From: Blastococcus capsensis
Lineage (GTDB): Bacteria > Actinomycetota > Actinomycetes > Mycobacteriales > Geodermatophilaceae
DNA length: 44,330 nt
Reading direction: 5' to 3'
Assembly (NCBI RefSeq): GCF_030165005.1
Contig: NZ_JASNNW010000026.1
Location: 1-44,330, forward strand
The notes beneath the pieces are model-generated. The model ran no database searches and was not told the origin of the DNA. It saw nothing but the letters and a program-made list of their open reading frames with translations. Shown piece after piece: positions 25,936 to 35,440 of this stretch. The position numbers and the translations under genes are program-made. Within the stretch, counting starts at the first letter, position 1, and the number at the start of each line of letters is the position of its first letter.

Positions 25936-27308
25936 GTGGCCCGGTTCCGGCCGGAGGAGCTACCGGTCAACCCCGTCGACCTGACCGGGCTGGACGCCGA
26001 AGCCGCGGCCGGCCGCCTGGCCGAGCTGATCCGCATCCCGACCATCTCCTCCCGCGACCCCGCCGAGGTGGACCGGTCCGTCTTCGAGCGGCACCGCGCC
26101 CGCCTGGCCGAGCTGTACCCGCACACGCACGCGGCGCTGGAGCGCGAGCAGCTCGGCGGCGGCGCGCTGCTCTACCGCTGGCGCGGGGTCACCGACGAGC
26201 CGCCGCTGGTGCTCATGGCGCACTACGACGTCGTCCCGGTGGCCGGGCAGGAGTGGAGCCGTGACCCGTTCTCCGGCTCGATCGAGGACGGCTACGTGCA
26301 CGGCCGCGGCGCCATCGACGACAAGGGCTCGACGGTGGCGATCCTCGAGGCCGTCGAAGACCTGGTCGCCGGCGGCTTCGCGCCCCGGCGGGACGTCCAC
26401 CTCTCGTTCGGTAACGACGAAAAGGTGGCCGGCGTGGGGGCACGGCTGGCCGTGGAGGTGTTCAGGACCCGCGGCGTCGCGCCCTGGGCCGTCGTCGACG
26501 AGGGCGGGGCCGTGGTCAGCGGGATGTTCCCCGGCGTCGCCGGTCAGGTCGCCGTCGTCGGGCTGGCGGAGAAGGGCCTGCTGGACGTCGAGCTGATCAC
26601 CACCGACGCCGGCGGGCACGCCTCCGCCCCGGTCCGTGGCGGCGCCCCGGCGCGGCTGGCGCGGGCGATCCTCGCGCTGGAGGACCACCCGTTCCCCGCC
26701 CGGCTGCACGACGTCGTCCTGGGCATGGTCGACGCCGTCGGCCGGCGCGCCCGCTCCCGTACCGCGCGCTGTTCGCCCACGCCGCGGGGCTGCGGCCGGT
26801 GTTCGCCCCGGTCTTCGCCCGGGCCGGCCGGGAAGCCGGCGCGATGGTGCGGACGACGGTCGCCGTCACCCGCCTCGAGGGCAGCCGGGCGGCCAACGTG
26901 CTCGCCACCCGGGCGGTGGTGCACCTGAACATCCGCATCGCGCTGGGCGAGACGGTGCAGTCGACGGTGGACCGGCTGCGGCGCGTGATCGACGACCCGT
27001 CGGTGGAGCTGCGGGGCGTGTCCGGCAACGACCCGTCCCCGGTGTCGCGAGCCGACAACGAGGCGTTCGCGCTGATCAGCGCCGCGGCGCGGGCGACGTA
27101 CCCGGACGCCACCGGCGCCCCGCACGTGATGGTGCAGGCCAGCGACTCCCGGCACTTCAGCCAGATCTGCGACAGCGTCTACCGGTTCACGCCCTTCGAC
27201 CTGGGCAAGGCGGAGCTGACCGCACTGCACGCCGCGGGCGAGCGGATCTCGGTGGCCGCGCTGCACCGCGGCGCGGGCTTCTTCCGCCACCTCGTCCGCA
27301 GCCTCTGA
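25936..27308 (+). pseudogene. M20-family metallopeptidase, frameshifted
   Basis: This is a zinc-dependent amidohydrolase/carboxypeptidase of the M20 (PM20D1/CPS1-like) group, split across two frames. From GTG 25936 the first frame gives AELIRIPTISSRDPAEV, metal site VLMAHYDVVPVAGQEWSRDPFSG, GRGAIDDKGSTVAILEAVE and AGGHASAPVRGGAPARLA. The frame then fails near 26740-26760, and the match continues in the next frame as PYRALFAHAAGLRPVF, then SRAANVLATRAVVHLNIRI and QASDSRHFSQICDSVYRFTPF to 27308. One indel would restore about 457 residues. A hydrophobic MERTLALAAAVTAATTTAAG (from ATG 25876) in another frame may be the lost N-terminal anchor. It may be genuine decay or a sequencing error; the family call is firm. 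Confidence 0.8.
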
Positions 27309-27312
27309 GCAG

Positions 27313-27340
27313 TCGGGACTTCCTGTGCACGAAGTCCCGA
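27313..27340. terminator. Perfect hairpin between convergent genes (family C, copy 1)
   Basis: TCGGGACTTC (27313-27322) pairs with GAAGTCCCGA (27331-27340) around an 8-base loop, five bases after the M20 stop and before the convergent stop at 27358. It is a likely bidirectional terminator. A related GGAACTTCC...GGAAGTCCC palindrome is at 33179. Confidence 0.65.
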
Positions 27341-27357
27341 TGCTGCGCCTCGGCAGA

Positions 27358-27618
27358 TCAGCGCCGGCTGCGCCGGAGGGCTCCGACCCAGACGACGGCG
27401 GCCACCGACGCCACGGCCAGGACGAGCACCCCGTACCAGGCCGGGAGCCCGGTGAAGAACAGCAGCACGCCGGCCACCCCGCAGACGACCGCGACCAGGG
27501 CGGCGACGAAGGCGGTCACGCTCCGGCCGGACCCCGGCGGCGGGGCGAACGCTCCGGCGGCCGTGGCGTCGGCCCCCGGCGGGGCGTTGCCGACCGGGGG
27601 TCGGCGAGGGTCCTCCAT
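27358..27618 (-). CDS. Small two-helix membrane protein
   Basis: This is an 86-residue protein. Residues 1-30 are Pro/Gly/Ala-rich and soluble (EDPRRPPVGNAPPGADA). Two hydrophobic helices follow, SVTAFVAALVAVVCGVAGVLLFFT and WYGVLVLAVASVAAVVWVGA, with a basic tail RRSRR, so the C-terminus is probably cytoplasmic. ATG 27618 is chosen over 27642. Such Pro-rich two-helix proteins are common in Actinobacteria and have no known function. Confidence 0.65.
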   Translation of the reverse strand: MEDPRRPPVGNAPPGADATAAGAFAPPPGSGRSVTAFVAALVAVVCGVAGVLLFFTGLPAWYGVLVLAVASVAAVVWVGALRRSRR

Positions 27619-27702
27619 GACCGACCGGCCTACCCGGGCCACGGCGGCCCATGCCCGGCCCGGCGTCCCCGCGCCCTGCGGAAGGGCACGGGGAGCCGGG
27701 GG

Positions 27703-28632
27703 TCAGCGCAGCGTGATCTGCCGGGAGAGCAGCCCGGCGCGGGCGCGCCGCTCGTCGGCGTTCAGGGGCGCCGTCTCGGCCAGGGCCTTCTCCAGCCGCC
27801 CCTGGAACTCGGTGGCCGGCCCGACCCAGTCCCCGGCCGGGGTGTCGGCGGGCAGGTCCCACACCGGGACCACGAGCCCGTGGGCGCGGAAGGCGCCGGC
27901 GTAGCGGGTGCCCTCGCCGAGGAGGATCTGCTCGGCGGCCGAGAGGCGGGCCAGCGCGTCGAGCAGCTGCTCCTCCTTCTCCGGCCGCACCCAGCGCAGG
28001 TGCGCCCGCTCGTTGCCCGGCCGCACCCAGTAGGCCGCCTCGAGGCCCTCCAGCCGGACTGTCGGCAGGATCGACTCGTTGGCCTGCTGCAGGCCGGCAC
28101 GGGCGGCCGCTCCGGCTTCGGCGCCCTCCAGCCAGAAGTCGAACGTGTCGTGCACGGTCACCTCGAGCGGGACGGTGAGGTCGAGGACCTCCTGCAGCCG
28201 CGGCCCGGCCGAGCCGGCGCCACCGATCGGGCCGGGCTCCACCGGCGCGCCGGCCGGCGCCTCCAGGGCGGCGGCGACCGAGGTGCCGAGATCACGGCTG
28301 ACGTCGTCGGACGACGTCGCCAGCTGGGCGCCGACCATGATCTCGCCGTTGGCGCGGACCAGCGCGGGCGCGCCGCCGGGGAGCACGCTGGCCAGGGTGA
28401 GGTCGCGGCCGTCGGCCGACTTCAGCTTCGCCGTCGCCGCGGGGACCAGCTCGCGCAGCGCCACCCAGTCGGTCTCGCCGGGCAGGCCTTCGAACGGCCG
28501 GGGAACGACCGGGGCGTACCCGGAGCCGTGGCAGTGCTTGTAGCGGCGACCCGAGCCGCAGAAGCACGGGGCCTTGGGGTTGGTGCCCTCCGGCGCGGCG
28601 GCGGGGGCGGAGGAGCGCTTGCGGGAAGCCAT
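27703..28632 (-). CDS. SEC-C motif / DUF5926 family protein
   Basis: This 309-residue cytoplasmic protein begins with a SEC-C zinc motif, APCFCGSGRRYKHCHG (residues about 21-36), in which C-x-C and C-H bind zinc. The rest matches the actinobacterial DUF5926 pattern (DWVALRELVPAATAKLKS, VTVHDTFDFWLEG, LVVPVWDLP). SEC-C modules often link proteins to the translation or secretion machinery, but no role is established. ATG 28632 is clear. The gene is divergent from the P450 gene, with family A repeat copy 2 in the gap. Confidence 0.85.
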   Translation of the reverse strand: MASRKRSSAPAAAPEGTNPKAPCFCGSGRRYKHCHGSGYAPVVPRPFEGLPGETDWVALRELVPAATAKLKSADGRDLTLASVLPGGAPALVRANGEIMVGAQLATSSDDVSRDLGTSVAAALEAPAGAPVEPGPIGGAGSAGPRLQEVLDLTVPLEVTVHDTFDFWLEGAEAGAAARAGLQQANESILPTVRLEGLEAAYWVRPGNERAHLRWVRPEKEEQLLDALARLSAAEQILLGEGTRYAGAFRAHGLVVPVWDLPADTPAGDWVGPATEFQGRLEKALAETAPLNADERRARAGLLSRQITLR

Positions 28633-28741
28633 GCGCTGAAGCGTAGGTGGGACGCCGGAGTCGCGGAGCAGCCCACCCGGGCGCCGGCCCACCGCGCGGT
28701 CCGTCGTCCTCTTCCGCCTCGCCGATCAGTGCAGCGGCGCC

Positions 28742-28796
28742 GAGTGCGACGAACCGGTGGTCATCGGCGGTCGATCGCCACCAGTTCGTCACACTC
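28742..28796. repeat. Palindromic intergenic repeat, family A, copy 2
   Basis: The arm GAGTGCGACGAACCGGTGG (28742-28760), a 17-base centre and the complementary arm at 28778-28796 (two mismatches, both allowing G-U pairs) repeat the 19-17-19 layout of 18455-18509. Both start GAGTGCGACG and share GTGGTCATC at the arm-centre junction. It lies 44 bases before the P450 start. Confidence 0.7.
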
Positions 28797-28840
28797 GTCC
28801 CCGGAGGGACGGGCGTTGCCGCCGTTCCTAGGCTCGTTCC

Positions 28841-30043
28841 GTGCCCACGCTGCCGCTCGACCTGACCGATCCGGCCGTCGTCGCCGATCCGTACCCGGCG
28901 TTCACCCGCGCCCGGAGCCAGGCGCCGGTGCAGTGGCACGAGGGTCTGGGCCTGTGGCTGGCGTTCACCCACGCCGAGGCCAACGCCGTGCTGCGCGACC
29001 GGCGGCTGGGCCGGATCTGGTCGGACAGGGCACCGGCCGAGCGGTTCGGGAGCTTCAACCTGATCCACCGGAACGCGATCCTGGAGATGGAGCCGCCGGA
29101 CCACACCCGCCTGCGCCGGCTGATCAGCACCGCCTTCGCCCGCGGGCACGTCGAGCGGCTGCGGCCGTGGGTGGAGGAGCTGGCCCGCGAGCTGGTCGAC
29201 GAGCTGGTCGAGCGGTCGGCCGGGACCGAGCCGGTCGACGTCCTGTCGGGCATGGCCGAGGAGCTGCCGGTGGCGGTCATCGCCGAGCTGCTCGGGGTGC
29301 CCGAGGGCGACCGGCCGCTGCTGCGGCCGTGGTCGAACGCGATCGTGAAGATGTACGAGTACGGCCGGACGACGGCGGTCGAGGACGACGCCGAGCGCGC
29401 GGCGGCGGAGTTCGTGGCCTACCTGCGGGAGCTGGCCGCCGACCGCCGCAGGCACCTCGGTGACGACCTGGTCTCCCACCTGGTGAGCGTCCGGGACGCC
29501 GAGGGCGACCGGCTCACCGAGGACGAGCTGGTGACCACCTGCATCCTGCTGCTCAACGCCGGCCACGAGGCCACGGTGAACGTGAGCGGCAACGGCCTGC
29601 TCGCGCTGCTGGAGCACCCCGACCAGCTGCGGCGGCTGCGCGACGACCCGGGCCTGCTGCCGACGGCGATCGAGGAGCTGATGCGCTTCGACTCCCCGCT
29701 GCAGCTGTTCGAGCGCACCGCGACCGAGGACGTCGGGATCGGCGGGATCACGGTGGCGCGCGGCCAGAAGATCGCCGCCCTGCTCGGCTCGGCCAACCAC
29801 GACCCCGCGGTGTTCGCCGACCCGGGGACCCTCGACGTCGGCCGCGCCGAGAACCCGCACATCTCCTTCGGGGCCGGCGTGCACTTCTGCATCGGCGCCC
29901 CGCTGGCCCGCGTGGAGCTGCAGGCGTCGTTCGGGGCGCTGCTGGAGCGGACCTCGCACCTGGAGCTGGGCCGCCCCGCGCAGCGCCGTCCGGAGTTCGT
30001 CATCCGGGGACTGCGCGAGCTGCCCGTCGTCCTCACGCGCTGA
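28841..30043 (+). CDS. Cytochrome P450
   Basis: This is a 400-residue bacterial class I P450 (CYP107/CYP-like soluble monooxygenase). It shows the I-helix LLLNAGHEATVNVSGNGLLAL (A-G-x-E-A-T), ExxR in IEELMRF, and heme loop FGAGVHFCIGAPLARVEL with thiolate ligand Cys350. The N-terminus PLDLTDPAVVADPYPAFTRAR is typical. No ferredoxin or reductase gene is adjacent, so its redox partners must be elsewhere. GTG 28841 is chosen. A CoA ligase gene follows on the same strand, which hints at a lipid or isoprenoid acid substrate, but this is only context. Confidence 0.92.
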   Translation: MPTLPLDLTDPAVVADPYPAFTRARSQAPVQWHEGLGLWLAFTHAEANAVLRDRRLGRIWSDRAPAERFGSFNLIHRNAILEMEPPDHTRLRRLISTAFARGHVERLRPWVEELARELVDELVERSAGTEPVDVLSGMAEELPVAVIAELLGVPEGDRPLLRPWSNAIVKMYEYGRTTAVEDDAERAAAEFVAYLRELAADRRRHLGDDLVSHLVSVRDAEGDRLTEDELVTTCILLLNAGHEATVNVSGNGLLALLEHPDQLRRLRDDPGLLPTAIEELMRFDSPLQLFERTATEDVGIGGITVARGQKIAALLGSANHDPAVFADPGTLDVGRAENPHISFGAGVHFCIGAPLARVELQASFGALLERTSHLELGRPAQRRPEFVIRGLRELPVVLTR

Positions 30044-30111
30044 CCGACCTCACCCGGAGGGCGCCGACCTCGCGCTGCACCCTGAGGACGGCGACCCCAG
30101 GGTGAGGTCGG
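30044..30111. repeat. Palindromic intergenic repeat, family B, copy 3 (possible terminator)
   Basis: Starting at the base after the P450 stop, CCGACCTCACCC (30044-30055) pairs perfectly with GGGTGAGGTCGG (30100-30111). An inner CGCCGACCTC / GAGGACGGCG stem has one mismatch. This is the most complete of the three family B copies. Confidence 0.75.
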
Positions 30112-30126
30112 CGGCCGGGCGTACCA

Positions 30127-30153
30127 CCAGTGGAACGTGAGCGCGGTCACTGG
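30127..30153. promoter_or_regulatory. Inverted repeat before the CoA ligase gene
   Basis: CCAGTG (30127-30132) and CACTGG (30148-30153) have starts 21 bases apart and end 12 bases before the ATG at 30166. Two helical turns of spacing suit a dimeric repressor site. There is no regulator gene adjacent, so this is a weak call. Confidence 0.3.
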
Positions 30154-30165
30154 CAGGATCCGGCC

Positions 30166-31782
<1,617 letters not shown>

Positions 31783-31867
31783 CCCCCACCGCGGGGTGAT
31801 CATCGGCGGGTGGCTGCCCGCACCGGCGTGTCGGCCACCCACCGGCCCAAGATAAACGGCGCCGGGG

Positions 31868-31894
31868 GGAAACACGGTACGGTGCCGACCCGTC
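31868..31894 (+). promoter_or_regulatory. ECF-type promoter of the SigE-family sigma gene
   Basis: GGAAAC (31868-31873), a 17-base spacer and CGTC (31891-31894) match the classic ECF -35/-10 layout (GGAAC-N16-17-CGTC). It lies 36 bases before the sigma gene start, so autoregulation by the factor encoded next to it is likely. Confidence 0.6.
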
Positions 31895-31929
31895 GTCCGA
31901 TCGAGAGGGCGGGACGCCTGGAGGGCCGA

Positions 31930-32436
31930 GTGGAGCGGGACGAGGAGTTCGCGCGGTTCGTGGACGAGCGCTGGCCGGTGCTCGTCCGCTCCGCCGTGCT
32001 GCTCGGCTGCACCCCGCCGGAGGCGGAGGACCTGGTGCAGACGGCGCTGGTGCGCTGCTACGTGGCCTGGGGTCGGGTCCGGGGCGCGACGAACCGGGAC
32101 GGTTACGTCTACCGGGTGCTGGTGAACTGCCACCACGACAGCCACCGCCGCCGCTGGTGGCGCGAGCGGCCCACGGGGGAACTGCCCGAGGTCCCTGCCG
32201 ACGACCTCACCGGGCAGGTCGACGACGCCGACGCCGTCCGGCGGGCGCTGCGCCGGCTGAGCCCGGCGCACCGGGAGGTCGTCGTGCTCCGCTACTACGC
32301 CCACCTGGGCGAGCAGCAGATCGCCGACGCGCTGCAGATCGCGCCCGGCACGGTGAAGAGCCGGCTCTCCCGCGCGCTGACCCAGCTGTCCACCGACCTC
32401 GACGTCTCCGAACTGCGCGGCGGGAGGGCATCGTGA
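31930..32436 (+). CDS. SigE-family ECF RNA polymerase sigma factor
   Basis: This 168-residue sigma factor of the actinobacterial SigE family has region 2 FARFVDERWPVLVRSAVLLGCTPPEAEDLVQTALVRCYVAW and YVYRVLVNCHHDSHRRRW, and region 4 LRRLSPAHREVVVLRYYAHLGEQQIADALQIAPGTVKSRLSRALTQL. GTG 31930 follows CTGGAGGGC with good spacing. The longer frame from 31810 would swallow the likely promoter. Its stop overlaps the start of the next gene (GTGA), a membrane protein placed where an anti-sigma factor would be. The regulon is unknown. Confidence 0.92.
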   Translation: MERDEEFARFVDERWPVLVRSAVLLGCTPPEAEDLVQTALVRCYVAWGRVRGATNRDGYVYRVLVNCHHDSHRRRWWRERPTGELPEVPADDLTGQVDDADAVRRALRRLSPAHREVVVLRYYAHLGEQQIADALQIAPGTVKSRLSRALTQLSTDLDVSELRGGRAS

Positions 32437-33164
32437 CCGATCGGGAGACCTCCGTCCTGCTCGACGAACTGGCCGGGCGGGTGCCGGTGGGCCCGCCGCC
32501 GACGGCGCAGCTGCTCCGTGCCGGGCGCCGAGCCCGTCGCCGCCGGGCGGCCGGTGCGACGCTCGCGGTGGCGGCCGGGGTGGCCGTGGTGGTCGGCGGG
32601 ATCGTCACCGTCGTCGACCCGGCACCGGACGGCGCCGCGCCGGCTCCGATGGTGGTCGCCGAGGAGCCCGGCGCCGGCCCGCCGGCGACTCCGGAGGCCG
32701 GTCAGGAAGCCGAGTCCGCGGCGGGCAGCGCGATGTCGCAGCTGCCGCAGGACCCGACCGCCGGCCGCACGGGCCCGCTCGCCGACGGGGGGGCGGCGTC
32801 CTGCGTCGCCGAGTACAGCCCCGCCGCCGTGGAGGAGCGCGATTTCGCCTTCGCCGGCGTGGTGATCGAGATCGGCCCCACCGTGACGGACCGGTCCGGC
32901 GAGCCGGGGCCGGATCTGGTCGGCGTCACCTTCACCGTGCAGGAGTGGTTCTCCGGCGGGGAGGGGACGACGGTGACCGTGGACGTCCCGGCGCCCGCGG
33001 GGTCATCGGCCGGGTCTGGACGCGGCCCCGTCTACGGCGTCGGGTCGCGTCTGCTGGTGAGCGGCGAGGACCGGTGGGGTGAGGGAGCCTTGGCCGACCC
33101 CATCGCCTGGATGTGCGGGTTCACCCGCTACTACGACAAGGCGACCGCGGCGTCCTGGCGCTGA
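32433..33164 (+). CDS. Membrane-anchored protein coupled to the sigma factor (possible anti-sigma partner)
   Basis: This 243-residue protein has a short cytoplasmic part (residues 1-45, ending in basic RRARRRRAAG), one membrane helix (LAVAAGVAVVVGGIVTVV) and a long extracytoplasmic Ala/Pro-rich segment. A folded C-terminal domain follows with ASCVAEYSPAAVEERDFAFAG and DLVGVTFTVQEWF, and two widely spaced cysteines, in AASCVAEY and IAWMCGFTRYYD. The gene starts inside the sigma gene stop. The cytoplasmic part lacks the HxxxCxxC motif of zinc anti-sigma factors, so an anti-sigma role is inferred only from position and topology. Confidence 0.7.
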   Translation: MTDRETSVLLDELAGRVPVGPPPTAQLLRAGRRARRRRAAGATLAVAAGVAVVVGGIVTVVDPAPDGAAPAPMVVAEEPGAGPPATPEAGQEAESAAGSAMSQLPQDPTAGRTGPLADGGAASCVAEYSPAAVEERDFAFAGVVIEIGPTVTDRSGEPGPDLVGVTFTVQEWFSGGEGTTVTVDVPAPAGSSAGSGRGPVYGVGSRLLVSGEDRWGEGALADPIAWMCGFTRYYDKATAASWR

Positions 33165-33178
33165 GCAGGCACCACGAG

Positions 33179-33206
33179 CGGAACTTCCGGTACCGGAAGT
33201 CCCGCC
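33179..33206. terminator. 28-base palindrome between convergent genes (family C, copy 2)
   Basis: The sequence GCGGAACTTCCGGT followed by ACCGGAAGTCCCGC is a 28-base palindrome with one mismatched pair. It lies between the stop at 33164 and the convergent rhodanese stop at 33211. The core GGNACTTCC / GGAAGTCCC resembles the hairpin at 27313. Confidence 0.6.
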
Positions 33207-33210
33207 GGCA

Positions 33211-33552
33211 TCAACGGACGAACGGGTCTTCGCCGGTCTCGCTCACCATGGGGCGTCCGGCCGCCTGCCACTCCCCCATGCCGCCGCCGACGTTCACCGC
33301 GTCGAAACCGTTCTGGTTCAGCCAGGCGGCCACCCGCGCCGACCGGCCGCCGCCGCGGCAGGTCACGTACAGCGGGTCGCCCTCGGGGAGCTCGTCGAGC
33401 TTGGCCGGGACGTCGCCCATCGGGATGTGGGTGGCGCCCTCGATGTGGCCGTGCACCCACTCGTCGTCCTCCCGGACGTCGAGGATCACGGCGTCCGCGG
33501 GCAGCTCGGAGGCGGGGACGGTGGGAACCTGCTGGGGCATCACGTGCGCCAT
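33211..33552 (-). CDS. Rhodanese-like sulfurtransferase
   Basis: This 113-residue single-domain rhodanese (GlpE/PspE-like) has ASELPADAVILDVREDDEWVHGHIEGATHIPMGDVP and the active loop TCRGGGRS with nucleophile Cys65, then VAAWLNQNGFDAVNVGGGMGEW. The loop has six residues (CRGGGR), the sulfurtransferase type that carries sulfur rather than the arsenate or phosphatase types. ATG 33552 is chosen. It is preceded by a structured gap of about 170 bases before the permease terminator. Confidence 0.9.
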   Translation of the reverse strand: MAHVMPQQVPTVPASELPADAVILDVREDDEWVHGHIEGATHIPMGDVPAKLDELPEGDPLYVTCRGGGRSARVAAWLNQNGFDAVNVGGGMGEWQAAGRPMVSETGEDPFVR

Positions 33553-33720
33553 CGTGGCACACGGCCACAGCTCCGTCCGGCGCTGCGACGAGCGGCCCGT
33601 GACGACGGCGTGATCGTCGGACGGCCGTCGCGGCGACGTGTGGGACGGCCGGGAGGGGCCGAGCCGGTCGCTCCCGGCCGCTACGGCGTCAGGCCCACCA
33701 GCGCCCGAAGGACGCCCCGG

Positions 33721-33761
33721 CCTGGGTAGGGCCGGGAGCACGCCTTTCGGCCCTACCCAGG
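33721..33761 (-). terminator. Strong intrinsic-type hairpin after the NicO permease gene
   Basis: CCTGGGTAGGGCCG (33721-33734) and CGGCCCTACCCAGG (33748-33761) form a perfect 14-pair stem with a 13-base loop, starting six bases beyond the stop at 33767. It most likely ends the DUF4331-TPR-NicO cluster. Confidence 0.75.
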
Positions 33762-33766
33762 CACAG

Positions 33767-35440
33767 TCAGGCGCCGAGGAGCACGCCGCGCGCAGCCAGG
33801 GCCAGTCCTACGAACAGGACGAGGCCGGCGGTGAGCACGGGAGCGGCGAGCACGGCGCGGGAGAGCAGCCGGGCCTGGCGCAGGCCGGCGACCCGGCGCT
33901 CGAGACGACCGCGTAGCCGGACCAGCAGCAGGCCGACGGCGGTCAGGGTCGCTGCCATGCCGAGGCCGTAGGCGAGCACGAGGATGACGCCGAACACGGT
34001 GCGTCCGAGTCCGATCGAGGCGATGAGCACGATCAAGGCGGACGGGCTGGGGACGAGGCCGCCCGCGACGCCCATCCCGATCAATCCACCGCGGCCCGTG
34101 CCCGGTGCGTGGGTGTGTCCGCCGGGACCGTGGCTGTGCCCGCCCGCCCACCAACCACCGTGGTCGTGATCGTGATCGTGACCATGACCGTGGTCGTGGT
34201 CGTGGTCGTGATCGTGGTCGTGATCGTGGTCGTGATCGTGGCCATGGCCGTGGTCGTGGTCGTGGGTCTGGTGGTGCGGGCGGGCGTGGACCGCGTGTCC
34301 GTGTACTGCCACGCCGCCGCCGACATGTCCGCTCACCGCGGCGGCCAACGCCGGCTCCGGCAGGGCCTCAGCGGCCGGCACCCGTCGCGCCTTGGCCGTC
34401 CGCCACCGGGGCAGCGCCCCCCGCAGCATGACGACGCCGATGCCGGCCACGATCAGTCCGCTGACCACCCCGAGCCAGCGGATCACCTGGTCCCCGGCGA
34501 GCGAGCTGGAAACGGAGATCGCCAGCCCGAGGACCAGCACACCCACCGTGTGCGTCGCGGTCACCGTGGCTCCGACGGTGACCGCGTCACGGCTGCGCCC
34601 CCGGCGCCCCGCCAGGTACGCCGCCATCACCGTCTTGCCGTGCCCGGGAAGCAGCGCGTGTCCGCAGCCGAGCAGTACCGCCAGCAGCACCGCGAGCGTG
34701 CCGACCAGGGGGGTCAGCTTCCGGTCGCCGATGAGGTCTTCCAGCTGCCGGTCGAGCGCGGCCATGGCATTGCTGAACGGGTCACCCGAAGCGGGGGTGA
34801 TCGCCGTCCCGGCGCCGGTGTTGGTCCCCGGCTCGGTGGCGACGGTGAACGACCGGACGTCGACCGGCGACGCCAGCAGGTCATCGGGGTAGTTGCGCAG
34901 TTCGTCGCTGATGCTGGCGACCGGGACCGGGGAGTCGATCAGCCGGACGCCTTCGCCGTCCGCCGTCACCTCCCGCCAACCCACCCGGTCGGCCAGGTAG
35001 TCGTCCTCGAAGACGACCTCGGCCGCGGCATCGAGCTCGGCATCGGCACGCAGGTCGCAGGTCAGCCGGAGGGTGGGGAGGCCGGCCGCGCCCGGCACGG
35101 TCCCCATTCCGCTGCCGACGACCTGCCACTCCACCGACCCGCCGTCCACCACCAACCGCACCGCCTCGGACAGGTCCGCGCACTCGGCGGCGGCCGCGGC
35201 GACGAGCTGATCGCCGCTCGGGGAGCCGTCCGGGGCGATCGCCTGCAATGCCTGCGCGGCCGGGATCTCCGCCCGGTCCACCACCGCGGTCAGCTCGACG
35301 CGGTCGGGGAACAGCTGCACGTGGTCGTAGTGGTTGACCGTGAAGTTGCCCAGCGGATGCGCCTGCGCGACCCCGCCCGGTGCGGCGATGCAGAGCGACC
35401 CGGTGGCCAGGACGACGGCCAGTGACCGCCGTCCTCTCAC
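33767..35440 (-). CDS. NicO-type nickel/cobalt permease with His-Asp-rich loop
   Basis: This 557-residue protein starts with a signal peptide (cleavage near AQA-27). An extracytoplasmic domain follows that begins HPLGNFTVNHYDHVQLFPD, then a NicO/RcnA membrane domain: LVGTLAVLLAVLLGCGHALLPGHGKTVMAAYLAG and AVTVGATVTATHTVGVLVLG hold the metal motifs GHALLPGHGKT and THT. A cytoplasmic or periplasmic loop at about 395-440 is almost only His, Asp and Gly, a metal-buffering region. RGGLIGMGVAGGLVPSPSALIVLI follows. It would export or import nickel or cobalt. GTG 35440 overlaps the TPR stop by four bases. Confidence 0.87.
   Translation of the reverse strand: MRGRRSLAVVLATGSLCIAAPGGVAQAHPLGNFTVNHYDHVQLFPDRVELTAVVDRAEIPAAQALQAIAPDGSPSGDQLVAAAAAECADLSEAVRLVVDGGSVEWQVVGSGMGTVPGAAGLPTLRLTCDLRADAELDAAAEVVFEDDYLADRVGWREVTADGEGVRLIDSPVPVASISDELRNYPDDLLASPVDVRSFTVATEPGTNTGAGTAITPASGDPFSNAMAALDRQLEDLIGDRKLTPLVGTLAVLLAVLLGCGHALLPGHGKTVMAAYLAGRRGRSRDAVTVGATVTATHTVGVLVLGLAISVSSSLAGDQVIRWLGVVSGLIVAGIGVVMLRGALPRWRTAKARRVPAAEALPEPALAAAVSGHVGGGVAVHGHAVHARPHHQTHDHDHGHGHDHDHDHDHDHDHDHDHGHGHDHDHDHGGWWAGGHSHGPGGHTHAPGTGRGGLIGMGVAGGLVPSPSALIVLIASIGLGRTVFGVILVLAYGLGMAATLTAVGLLLVRLRGRLERRVAGLRQARLLSRAVLAAPVLTAGLVLFVGLALAARGVLLGA
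34161..34266. repeat. Hexanucleotide tandem repeat coding for the His-Asp tract
   Basis: Repeats of GTGGTC/GTGATC (plus strand), reading as alternating His-Asp codons on the minus strand with interspersed Gly, run for about 106 bases inside the NicO permease gene. Such tracts can change length by slippage in whole codon pairs without shifting the frame. Confidence 0.8.

Noticed and set aside
34161..34266. Short regular repeats that could suggest a CRISPR-like array
   Set aside because: The units are six bases without spacers and code a His-Asp tract in frame in a NicO permease.
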